DNA from: Dryococelus australis
Lineage: Eukaryota > Arthropoda > Insecta > Phasmatodea > Phasmatidae
NCBI GenBank assembly: GCA_029891345.1
Contig: CM057009.1
Span: forward strand, 290,294,966-290,358,965
Direction: 5' to 3'
DNA length: 64,000 nt
The notes under the pieces are model-generated. The model did no database searches, had not been told where the DNA came from, and was given only the letters and a program-made list of their open reading frames with translations. Below, piece by piece: positions 55,278 to 64,000 of the stretch (the stretch's first letter is position 1; each line of letters begins with the position of its first letter). Made by a program: the position numbers and the translations under genes.

Positions 55278-55442
55278 ATGTTCATGGACCACATGCACAT
55301 GAGAAGCAAGGGAAAGAGTTACGAATGCCGCAATTGTAAAGCGCCAGTGCACGAGAAGTGTCAGACAGCACAAGAGAGGGCAACGGTTCAGGGAACAGGA
55401 TATTTGTGTGAAGACTGCGAAGCACAGGAGGGCACAGAGTAA
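55278..55442 (+). CDS. Copy F small ORF with half PHD-finger pattern
   Basis: A 54-codon frame from ATG at 55,278 to TAA at 55,440. It has YECRNCKAPVHEKCQTA and, 15 residues after the last Cys, YLCEDCEAQEG: C-x2-C-x4-H-x2-C-x15-C-x2-C. This is the spacing of the C-terminal part of a PHD/RING-like zinc finger; the first pairs are missing. It lies just before the gag leader (Met at 55,461). Copies B and D also have a cysteine-rich module here, though with a different pattern. PHD fingers are known in ORF1 of some non-LTR elements, so a foreign origin is possible. Confidence 0.55.
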   Translation: MFMDHMHMRSKGKSYECRNCKAPVHEKCQTAQERATVQGTGYLCEDCEAQEGTE

Positions 55443-55460
55443 CAGTCGCATTTAAACAAA

Positions 55461-55775
55461 ATGCATGTGGTAGTTGACAGCACAAGCAGCGAGGAGGTAC
55501 ATTCTGTTCCACAACAACCCACCCTAACCTCAGCACCTCAACAACTGATACCAATCACACCTTACCCACAGTTATTACCAGCAGTTTATCCTAATGCAAT
55601 CATTCCACAGAATATCCTACCTTTGTTTACTCCATATTCAACCTCAATCCCCATGACACCAATTTCAATTAATCGTATCGAAGCACAAACAAAACCAAAT
55701 CGGAGACAGTTTAGCATGACACAAGCAGTGATGACAACATCCAGAGTAAACAACCGCAGGAACCAGACAGAATAA
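55461..55775 (+). pseudogene. Copy F proline/threonine-rich gag leader
   Basis: A 104-codon frame with DSTSSEEVHSVPQQ, many Pro/Ile/Thr residues (LIPITPYPQLLPAVYPN) and a basic end (RVNNRRNQTE). A stop separates it from the gag core in another position. Such disordered leaders are common in gag. Confidence 0.5.
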
Positions 55776-55799
55776 AATATACCCAACCAATCTCAAATG

Positions 55800-56400
55800 T
55801 CTCCTTCTTTTGCAGGAGCACCAATGGAAGACCCACAGGAATTTCTCAGATACTGTAATGCACATTTACAGCGATACAGAGTATGGGAAGAGGAATGAGC
55901 AGGATGTGTGAGAACCCAACTGCAAAATGAAGCAAAAGTCTGGTGTAATTCTCTAAATCAGTATGGACTATCATGGCAAGAGTTCATCCACGACTTTGTG
56001 TGCCAGTTCAGAGGTTCATTCTCCTCACTGCAAGCACAAAACAAACTGACACTGCAAGACCAACAACCTGGCGAGACTATCACCACATTTATCACGTGAA
56101 AGTGCACCTGGTACGACATTTTCACCCACATCTGCTTGAGCAGGAAGTGATGGATGTAGTAGCAGAAACGATCCTACCAGAATACCGCACAGCAGTAGTC
56201 CCACTGCTAAACAGCACCATAGAGGAGAGGATGAGAGCTGCCATAATACTGGAACGGAATCCATGCCAACCGTGCCACAAGAATGATTCCATACGATGGC
56301 AGCACGGGCCACGAGAAGACAACAGTGCAAAAGACAGTGTGCAAACAAAAACCTACAACAAACCACAATTTGGACAGTCAACCTAAATATTTTCAAATGT
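55800..56400 (+). pseudogene. Copy F gag core
   Basis: GAPMEDPQEFLRYCNAHLQR, then QLQNEAKVWCNSLNQYGLSW, QEFIHDFVCQFRGSFSSLQ and LTLQDQQPGETITTFI form a gag capsid region (55,815-56,097). A second frame (to 56,386) continues with VAETILPEYRTAVVPLLNST, matching ITAYPKYRTALAPAIHTTEA of copy D. One frameshift near 56,095 and one stop break it. Confidence 0.8.
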
Positions 56401-56479
56401 AAACAATCATGAAAACAGTGTACAGAGTGTCGGGTATATTAAACAAAACTGTGTCGCACATGTTACTGCAAGCCAAGAT

Positions 56480-56917
56480 GCCTGATTGGAGAGGGCAGGG
56501 AATCCGCAGCATCCATGTCACTACTGCAGGAGAGCAGAGGCCTACCGTTGGCACAACCAGTGCCCAACAACCTACACCTTTATGGCTATCAAGTCTCCGC
56601 ACGCAACCAGCAGGGAAATGGGAAGTGGGGAAAGGAGACCCGATGCCTCTGATGCCCCGGTTATGCCAAAACAACAACAACCCGACTTGACACCCCAGCA
56701 GGAACTAGTAAATCAGATGAGTGGAGCAATGGCACAATTTATCCGCATACTTGTGTTTGTGAATAATAAACTATGCCACATGTTAATAGACACCGCTGTT
56801 TCACACAATTTCATGCGACTGCAATTTGTCAACAGAGCTGATGTAACCCCCACAAAGCATGTAATCAGATTGCCACTGGGCAAGAAAGCAATAGTGCACA
56901 AGGGCAAGCAACAGTAA
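56480..56917 (+). pseudogene. Copy F zinc knuckle and aspartic protease
   Basis: The frame 56,486-56,917 begins with HPCHYCRRAEAYRWHNQCP, a zinc knuckle stretched by a few residues relative to copies B and D, and continues to the protease motif MLIDTAVSHNFMRLQFV (Asp at 56,789-56,791, Ala in place of Gly). The frame ends at a stop (56,915-56,917); the rest of protease (LGVPWLSEQNSIVE, about 56,990-57,030) is in another frame. Confidence 0.82.
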
Positions 56918-57075
56918 CTGTTAGGGTCCGCGCTCTAGAAACTATCTCTACAGTAATAATTACAACAGAGATAACAGAGGAGGTAATATTAGGTGTGCCC
57001 TGGCTAAGTGAACAAAACTCTATTGTAGAGCCTGGTGCGAGATGAATTCACTTTGGTGCAAACGAATAAAGAACT

Positions 57076-57993
57076 GTGTATAATATTGACCGGCGTGTCA
57101 CAGATAACACACCGGGGGTGCAGCTTACTGAGTTTGATCATCAGATACCACCACAACACCAGGCCATGTCTCAGAGAGTACTGAACGAACATAAAGGAGT
57201 GTTTGCACAACACGATGCACTCAGATGTACCACTGTAATGGAGCACACAATCCCATTAACACGAGAAGGTCCCATCTATACCGCACCGTGCAGTTACATG
57301 CCACATCAAGCCAAAATTATTAAAGCACAAATTAAGGAAATGCTCGCGGACGGTGTATTTGAACCGACATATGGTCAGTTTAATTCTGCAATCACTGTTG
57401 TACCCAAAAACGTCGATTTTAGGACAATTAACGAAGTAACGAGCAGTGCATTTCTGCTCTACACAAGCCTCACGGATGCCTTGCAATCGTTAGGAAGAGC
57501 AAAAATACTAACATCATTGGACCTAAACAGTGGCTACTGGCAGATCCCCGTAAAATTGCAGGATAGAGAAAAAACAGCTTCTTCTGCACCTGACGGGTCA
57601 CGTTACCAATTTTGCACTATGCCATTTGGCTTGAATTGTGCTCCCACAACTTTCCAAGCGATGATGGTACGTGTGTTAGACGATCTAATAGGTGAATTCA
57701 CTCTCGCCTATTTAGACAATGTAATAGTGTGGTCAGAAACATGGGAACATCACGTGCACCATTTGTCACTTGTGTTGGAAATACCAGAAATCAATGAGTT
57801 GAAGTGCATGGTAAAAATATGTCACCTCGGAAAGACGGAATTAGATTTCCTGGGTCATGTAGTGAGCGAGAAAGGGAAAACTCCAAATCTGGAACAGTTA
57901 CAGTTAATCAACCAGCAACATCTGCCGCATACACGAAAGCAGCTGTGGAAATTTTTCGGCCTCATAAACTGGATCTGTGAGTACATAAAGTAG
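57076..57993 (+). CDS. Copy F reverse transcriptase
   Basis: The longest pol frame in the window, 305 codons. In order: protease-RT linker (QRVLNEHKGVFAQHDALRCT), fingers (MLADGVFEPTYGQFNSAITV, VDFRTINEVTSS), palm with the first catalytic Asp (TSLDLNSGYWQIPV), MPFGLNCAPTTFQAMMV, LAYLDNVIVWSETW, then CHLGKTELDFLGHVVSEKG and FFGLINWICEYIK. The catalytic box is Y-L-D-N at 57,709-57,720, with Asn replacing the second Asp. The residue run between VPK and VDFR is shorter than in copy C (KDGSWCF is missing), a small in-frame deletion. A stop ends the frame in the connection. Confidence 0.92.
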   Translation: MYNIDRRVTDNTPGVQLTEFDHQIPPQHQAMSQRVLNEHKGVFAQHDALRCTTVMEHTIPLTREGPIYTAPCSYMPHQAKIIKAQIKEMLADGVFEPTYGQFNSAITVVPKNVDFRTINEVTSSAFLLYTSLTDALQSLGRAKILTSLDLNSGYWQIPVKLQDREKTASSAPDGSRYQFCTMPFGLNCAPTTFQAMMVRVLDDLIGEFTLAYLDNVIVWSETWEHHVHHLSLVLEIPEINELKCMVKICHLGKTELDFLGHVVSEKGKTPNLEQLQLINQQHLPHTRKQLWKFFGLINWICEYIK

Positions 57994-58430
57994 TTCGCAA
58001 TGATAACAGCACCATTATCAGCCCTGCTGTCACTGCATAAACTGTTCATGTGAACGAGCGAAGCAAAAGAGGTGTTTGAGGCGATAGAGGAACAGTTCAA
58101 AACATGCACAACGCTAGCACAATACGATCCCATGCAACTGCTGTTTTTACAGACCGACACCAGTCAGGAGGGTCTGGGTGTGATCCTGTATGAATGTAAA
58201 GAGGACAGAGAGTAGCATGTAATTGATTTTGCAAGCCTATGTAGAGTATAGAAGGTTCACATTACATACAGATAATCGATGCTTGGTCTTGTTAAGTATT
58301 ATGAACGAAGCACGTAGCAAGCTGACCCGGGAAAGAAAATGAGCTAGCGGGTGCATTGCCGCGAGCACTGGACCCAGATGTTGTCGTGTATGAGGAAGCA
58401 GATTGGGACAAAATCCTTCCGCCAAATTCG
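57994..58430 (+). pseudogene. Copy F RNase H
   Basis: After the stop at 57,991-57,993 the same frame continues with ITAPLSALLSLHKLF, then FEAIEEQFKTCTTLAQYDP and LFLQTDTSQEGLGVILYECK. The first acidic residue (TDTS) is kept. A deletion joins IDFAS (58,220) almost directly to TDNRCLVLL (58,268), removing the middle of RNase H. Confidence 0.8.
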
Positions 58431-58730
58431 CAAGAACAACTACATGAGGCTGAACTAAACCAAACAGATGCGGGGCGAGCAGAGATAGTAGTAATTGAAC
58501 TTTAAAAGGTAGTCGAAGCCACTCAGAAATATTGCAGGTTTATGCGAGAGCAGGTATAGAACTGTGCAAGCGGACACGTGGAGCAATGCCGAGTGATAAA
58601 AAAACTATCAGAGATGTGTGTGCTGAGAGACAACAGCAAACGGTGGCTATTTTTGCCCATAGAAATGATAGCAGGATTTTTGCACATGCACACGCTAGTA
58701 ACATAGCATGTCACCCAAGACTTTAATACT
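58431..58730 (+). pseudogene. Copy F tether and integrase start
   Basis: A decayed tether (YEEADWDKILPP, 58,389-58,425) leads to RDNSKRWLFLPIEMIAGFLH and MHTLVT, resembling the start of the integrase zinc domain. All similarity stops near 58,730. Confidence 0.6.
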
Positions 58731-61700
58731 CTTGTGATGGCATGAAATATTGTTCAAATAGTTCTTGTAATCTAAAAACCCTTTGCTAACACACAAGGGA
58801 CATCCCACATCGTCGAAGGGGAAATTTAAAATGACCTGCATCCCAATCTTCATTATTAAAAAACAATGCACGACACAGGGTATCACGATGGGCCTGAAAA
58901 TTTCTGCTGGGTGGTCCCACCAACAGGAAAAAAAAGGGGGGGGGGATTTATATGTTGCAGCCTATTTATTGGCTACAACACCTGTGGGAAGCCACGTAGG
59001 GGCACCCCTACATTCACTCTAACAGGCTAGGTTTAAAATATTACAAACTTTAAAACTATACAAAAAACACTCACAGTATTGAAAAGAAAAAAAAGCCGAT
59101 TTGCCTGAGGCTGAACATATAAGTGGGTTCATATACCCTGCAAACATTTCTTTTATAATACTTGTAAAATTTCGTTATTTTCACTTTAGTGTCAATATTT
59201 ACAAAGTTATGAACAAAAATAATAAATTTCAAACAACGTGGCTAAAAAGTCCCACTCCTGTCTGTCTCTACTCTGTCTCCTTGATCACTATCGTATCTTT
59301 GTACATCTCACTTGTCTCAAATTACATGGCATCCCCAGAATACAAAATTAGAATGGCTGACGACCCCTACTTTTCAGGCCATCAATGTGTTGCTTATCCC
59401 CCTAAACATTACTTTAAAAAATCATTTTTAAAGACAGTTTCGTTCTAAAAACCAGTAATTTATGGATTAAAGCCAAATTTATTTTTGGGGCACATCACCC
59501 CCCAACCACCCAAAAAAAAAAATTCACTGCACAAACAGCGACTTCATACCTTTTAACATTCAACAACCATAACTATCCTGCTGTCCCTAAAGAGGTCTCC
59601 CGATGAAGGTTGATACTGCTAGACGATTGTCCCCTCGGCAAACACAAACTTCACCCGAGTCACCACCCATTGGTACGAGCAACTCGTTCGGTACCAATCC
59701 CCATTTTCTTATTTGTCTTCCAGTTAAAAACACTCGAATCGCCCCCTTATTCAATCCTCGGTCTTGGTCCACCGGCCAACTCTCGCTAAAGACGAGACCA
59801 TAGGTGACTATTTATGATAAAATGTTAAGCAAGTATAAAAATTACTAAAAATAGTGGCTTTTAATCTCCAAATCCTGTCTTTTTCCCTCTGATATTGCAG
59901 TCTCTTTGCCACTATGCCACCTAAGGAACGTCACTAAAAAGTTTAAAGGACATATAACATATTAAAATTGACTAAAACAGGGGGCGAATTTCACACAATC
60001 CTTCAGTCCTCTGTTGCAAGTGCACTTTACAATAAAAATCCACACACTCCAAATAAAACCAACACCTCAAAATCAATAAAACCTGTTCGCCAAGGGAATG
60101 TCAATACACTCGACCTTCCACTCACCAAAAGTCCGATTTTTCACTTAAAATCAGGTCTTCGGCTCTACATTCATTTCTGTCTTTGCCAATACTTATTTGT
60201 ATTGATTGAATACACTTTCAACATTTAAAAACACATTAAAACCAATAAAAATAAATTGAAACTGTGACGATTCTGATCGTCACTGTATATTTTTTGGTCA
60301 TTTAGTCATTTTTTTGCCTCGGTTGTCAACAATTGTTAATATTGTTAGAGTAAGATTTCATAATTTTAACAGTCGTATTATACCGTTTCTTATATTACTT
60401 AATTGTGGGCCGGTCTATAATTATCTTTATGTAGGATGCATTTATCTGTCTGTAATTTTTATTAGTTTTTATTAGCGCTATTGTCTTAGATAAATAGGTA
60501 TTAATATTTTATATTGAGTATTTCTGTGTACATCCATATACGTAAAAGTCACCTAAAGAGTGCGCCTTCTGTGTAGATTTGATGTGTAGAACGCGTGGTG
60601 TGGGAGAGGAGGTGTGAGACGCAGTGAGTCGGCTTCAGCTGTTGACGCGATGCGGTCGCGAGAGCCGAGTCCCGGTCATCAAAATGTGCATGCTATAATG
60701 CGCGAATTAATCGAAGGCATGAACGGAACTGTCGTTTTATGATGGTGTAACACGTGTGTGGCGAGTGAACCATATAGCATCTGAAATGTTTGAAAATTAT
60801 TCACGGTTACGAATAACTTACAAGCAAGTATGAACATGGTTAAAAACGTATTAGTTTTGCACATTTTGGTGGTGACGAAAGATTGCTCGTCTGGTAATGA
60901 AATGGTGCCAGCTGTTTCACGAATAATTTATTGCTGTAAAATCAGCGTGCATGTTAAGCAATATATATTGCATTTTTTTTGCTGAGCAATAGTACTGCAT
61001 GTTTAAATTGTGCCACCATCCGAGAGCGATTAACTTAGTAGCTGTAATGATAAACTTTATGTTAGTTGTTTCAGATATGTGCATGAAAATGGTATGCAAT
61101 TTTTCCTAGTATGAGGAAACGATTTTATTCACGTGTGCGGTCAGCTGATGCGGAAACAACACCGTGATTCTACGTCACCATGGACACCGAGCACCACTGC
61201 AGCGTCCCAAGGGTCCTTTTCGACAGCCACACTGCGCCTTACATTGGGAAGCATGTCACCGTGCCTGGTATTGCTGTTCAACATAGTTTCCTGTGGGGGA
61301 CTCTCAGCTGAATGCCCGTATGAGACAATGTCTTAAATTTTTTTGCGCCTGAATGTTTTCGTGGATGATTACGTTTGCTAAACATTTTAAAGGATATTTT
61401 AAGTGTTAATGAGTCCCATCAATATAATTGTTTTGTGTCGCCAAATTACATACAGTTTTATAAATAAAAGCTAAAAAAAAAATAGGTTGGCGAACTCAGT
61501 GACATAGCGCTGAAACCCATTATTATTTTTGCTAGGAAATTGAGAGACTCTGCCACAATAAGTATTCTATTAAAGTAATATAGTGATTCAAGTTGAGTAT
61601 GGTTTCTTTTAAAGCAGACACACAAATGTTTCTTAAGACGAGATCGCTATTCGCCCTGCGGGATGGTGTAGGGATGTATGATGTAGTTGGAAGAGTGAGG

Positions 61701-62430
61701 TACATTTGAGTCTCCTGCACCCTGATGGGGTAGAGGGCGTCTCAAAACTGTAGAGCTCTCACACCCTCGTGTTAACCTGAGCAGATTCCCCTCATTAGTT
61801 AGCTGGCACCCTCTGGACATTTACAACTCACATCCAGACCCTGTGACCACCCCATTAGCGGCCAACCTCCCTGCCTGCACTTAGGCATTAAGTGGCGCTC
61901 TTCTGTGTGGCTAAATGATGCGGCCCTTTTGGTGACCAGTCGTGGAACCACCATTTTCCATTGTTGGTGAATTTGGAGTGCGAAGAAGTCGCCATGATTA
62001 TCATCGGATTCCAGGAACTGTAACTGAAATATTTTTCCCTCCCTTCACTGTTTCCGCAAAATCTCCCAGCTGTCTGCACCTCGTACTGTAGTGAGGAAGG
62101 ATCACGTGCTCGACAGGCCCCGCACTAGACGCGACAAACACAGACATAAACATTGTCCATGTGCATGGAACAAACTCGTGAATGGGAGGGTCATAGCCCC
62201 TATTAAGACCTGTGCAAGAGAACATATCGGACTGAACAACATAACCACACAACCACCAGTGCAAACAGAAACGACACGTGAAGTGACCGAGCCAATCAGG
62301 ACATTTAGTACCCTTACCACCACCCACACCTAATGTGTTGTGCCTACCGACCCAATAATGTACTTCTGCATCCTCACTATTTGTACCATGCCCTTCTACA
62401 GCTACCGATGCCATCCCATTAATGATACTG
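58731..62430. other. Intergenic region, nothing certain
   Basis: A run of A8 followed by G10 is at 58,928-58,945. ORFs at 59,101-59,448 and 59,968-60,228 have no known motif. A CpG-richer patch at about 60,560-60,730 (GCGATGCGGTCGCGAGAGCC) stands out against AT-rich surroundings and could be a promoter or first exon. At 61,700-61,900 the sequence is again less AT-rich, without ORFs. Confidence 0.4.
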
Positions 62431-63180
62431 GCGAAATTCCAAATTCTTCCAAACTTTGTGGGACAGGGCTCAGAATACCTATGGGCATTTATCGACGAGT
62501 GTCTGCAATAATTGCACAGGAACGGAGTCCCAGTAAAAGAATGGCTGAGTGTCGTAGGGGCTCAACTGACAGGTGATGCGCGGACATGGTGGAGGACCAT
62601 TATCGATTACCAAATGACTTGGGAGCAGTTCGTCATGAAGTTTTCCACACAATATACTAGGATGTTGGCCTCAATATTGACACAAGTTAGCATTTTCACA
62701 GAATGGCAACGTCCACACAAGGAAGTGTAAATTTTCATCAGGAGAAAGGTAAACTTAGTCGCCAGATTCTACCCGCATGTTGCTACCACAGATGTTTTTT
62801 TTGAAGCCATGATACAGATAGTGCTACCAGAGTTCAGAGCAGCTTTGCGATCTGCAATCCACCATGGGTTCGAAAACTTTGTACGGACAATCGCGGGGAT
62901 TTCACGTGAACAGCTGAGTTGCATCAACGAGGAGCACCACCACGTGGTCCGGCGAGTGTAAACATTGCCACAGTCCCCAGCTGTCAAAACAATAACAACA
63001 TGGTGCGAAGTGGTCCCCCAACCACAGTCCATGCTTCAGCAAGGGTTACCCTGGATGACACCCTCCAACAACAACTATGTCAGCTTTGTCCCACTTGGAG
63101 TGCCCCTGTCTCTCGCTGTCCTCTCTTGATGACCGATAAAGTCTGGAACTGCATCACTCGACAACAAACTTAAGTGGAAA
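62430..63180 (+). pseudogene. Gypsy fragment G, gag
   Basis: The frame 62,512-62,730 reads GVPVKEWLSVVGAQLTGDAR, TWWRTIIDYQMTWEQFVMKF and STQYTRMLAS, a retrotransposon gag. Upstream in another frame (about 62,445-62,500) FVGQGSEYLWAFIDE leads into it. Further pieces (VNLVARFYPHVATT, IVLPEFRAALRSAIHHGFE) match EYRTAVVPLLN of copy F and KYRTALAPAIH of copy D. A decayed zinc knuckle (LCQLCPTWSAPVSRCP) is near 63,075-63,122. No pol follows in the window. Confidence 0.8.
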
Positions 63181-64000
63181 ATTACCTATCAGTACAATGC
63201 AGAGTAGTTTACAATGGATCACCGGGACACTGTCTCTCGCCGAATTAGAGAAACAATCTCATGGGTGAGATACCATACACCTTGGTCGCCTATGTCCAGC
63301 ACAGCACACTGAAGAAGCCAGTGTATTGAGCAAGGTGCCTTCCACCCTCCTAACAGGACTCGTCACCCACTTTTGACCATTACCAGTGCTGGGAAGGATG
63401 CTGTTGTTAAGAATACACAAATATTACCCCAGTACATAGCACTGCAGGAATACACAGGTATAAATACAGAGGATGTTGACCTATTATTTTTACAGAGCAT
63501 GGAATGTTTGTAATGGTATGGTGCCTAACATGAAGAATGGGCCGAGCATGCAGAATTTTATATCTGTCGCCCAGCATGCAAGAGATAGTCACTTTGGAGG
63601 CAACTTGACTCAACTTTGCCTGAGTTTGCAAAAGACTTCGAGACCATTTCCCAGTGGCAGAACAAAGGCCGACTGTCATGTCTAGCTCTATTGGAGAAAA
63701 AAATGGGACTGTGAATTTGAAGAGATATTCATTGCATGCAAGCATACAGCTGCTCTGTCGGATTTAAGCTAGAGACACCACTGAGGGGGTCTACCACATG
63801 TTACCCTACGACTGCATGAGCCTTTAAAATCATTCATATCCCCAGCTCTTAGCGAAAGTATGGAAGGCTACATGTATCCCACAGTAGTAGCCTAGCAATG
63901 CTTGAAACAGTTTTTCTGCACCCCTGCTATACAGATATAGGAACATGCCATTCCCCAGGATTTAGTGGCAAGCACAGCACACACACTGTTGAGGCAAACA
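63181..64000. other. Right end of window, nothing recognised
   Basis: Short ORFs on both strands. One plus-strand piece near 63,600-63,690 (LPEFAKDFETISQWQNKGRL) looks protein-like but I do not recognise it; it may be further decayed retroelement sequence. Confidence 0.35.

Larger units (their letters stand above)
55278..58730 (+). mobile_element. Ty3/gypsy copy F, gag to integrase, truncated
   Basis: Zinc module, proline-rich gag leader, gag, zinc knuckle, protease, RT, RNase H and the first part of integrase are in order on the plus strand. Homology ends near 58,730 within the integrase zinc domain (IEMIAGFLHMHT). No LTR was found on either side. Confidence 0.85.

Noticed and set aside
59101-59448. 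115-codon ORF after gypsy copy F
   Set aside because: Low-complexity AT-rich sequence without known motifs; not enough to call a gene.

Overview
The window is eukaryotic, repeat-dominated DNA from an invertebrate, most likely an arthropod. The evidence is AT-rich non-coding sequence, many broken Ty3/gypsy-type pol fragments, a piggyBac transposase, a Maverick/Polinton-type polymerase fragment, and core promoters with the arthropod initiator TCAGT[T/C] about 31-32 bases downstream of a TATA box. The species cannot be named from the sequence. I found no intact host gene, tRNA, rRNA or CRISPR array. Almost everything that can be interpreted is a decayed mobile element or virus-like fragment.

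Layout. 1-4.0 kb: Ty3/gypsy copy A (protease to integrase, + strand, left end outside the window). 5.6-19.4 kb: an array of related ~300-bp units in alternating orientation (PAL1-PAL11), forming palindromes with AT-rich centres. Three blocks of short, unrecognised, intron-less ORFs lie between the units (7.3-8.7, 10.7-12.2 and 16.5-18.6 kb). A decayed piggyBac transposon (12.6-15.5 kb) sits in the centre of PAL8. 19.4-26.4 kb: AT-rich, no recognisable gene. 26.5-28.95 kb: Maverick/Polinton-like remnant with zinc-finger repeats and the N-terminal part of a protein-primed type B DNA polymerase. 30.1-30.6 kb: a degenerate ~54-bp minisatellite. 31.9-38.2 kb: gypsy copy B, the most complete, with LTR remnants on both sides. 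38.97-39.4 kb: minus-strand RT fragment C. 40.9-43.3 kb: minus-strand copy D (zinc module, gag, protease). 46.4-46.65 kb: a non-LTR retrotransposon RT fragment joined directly to gypsy copy E (46.66-48.15 kb). 49.87-51.15 kb: a duplicated gypsy 3' tail followed by a polypurine tract and LTR. 55.28-58.73 kb: gypsy copy F, truncated in integrase. 62.4-63.2 kb: a gag fragment (G).

The gypsy copies belong to one family. They share a protease motif DTA[A/V]SHNF in place of the usual D[S/T]GA, an RNase H signature IDF-x-SAKFG, a zinc knuckle of form CX2CX3HX4C, an extra cysteine-rich module ahead of gag in at least two copies, and an acidic SSSDE-containing region after integrase in copies B and E.

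The strongest candidate for something undescribed is the PAL array. Each well-preserved unit carries a CCAAT box near -85, a TATA box near -31, an initiator and a splice donor at about +65 to +75, and paired units point their promoters at each other across a short AT-rich loop. The ORF blocks between them are compact and virus-like in layout, but I could not assign them to a known family.
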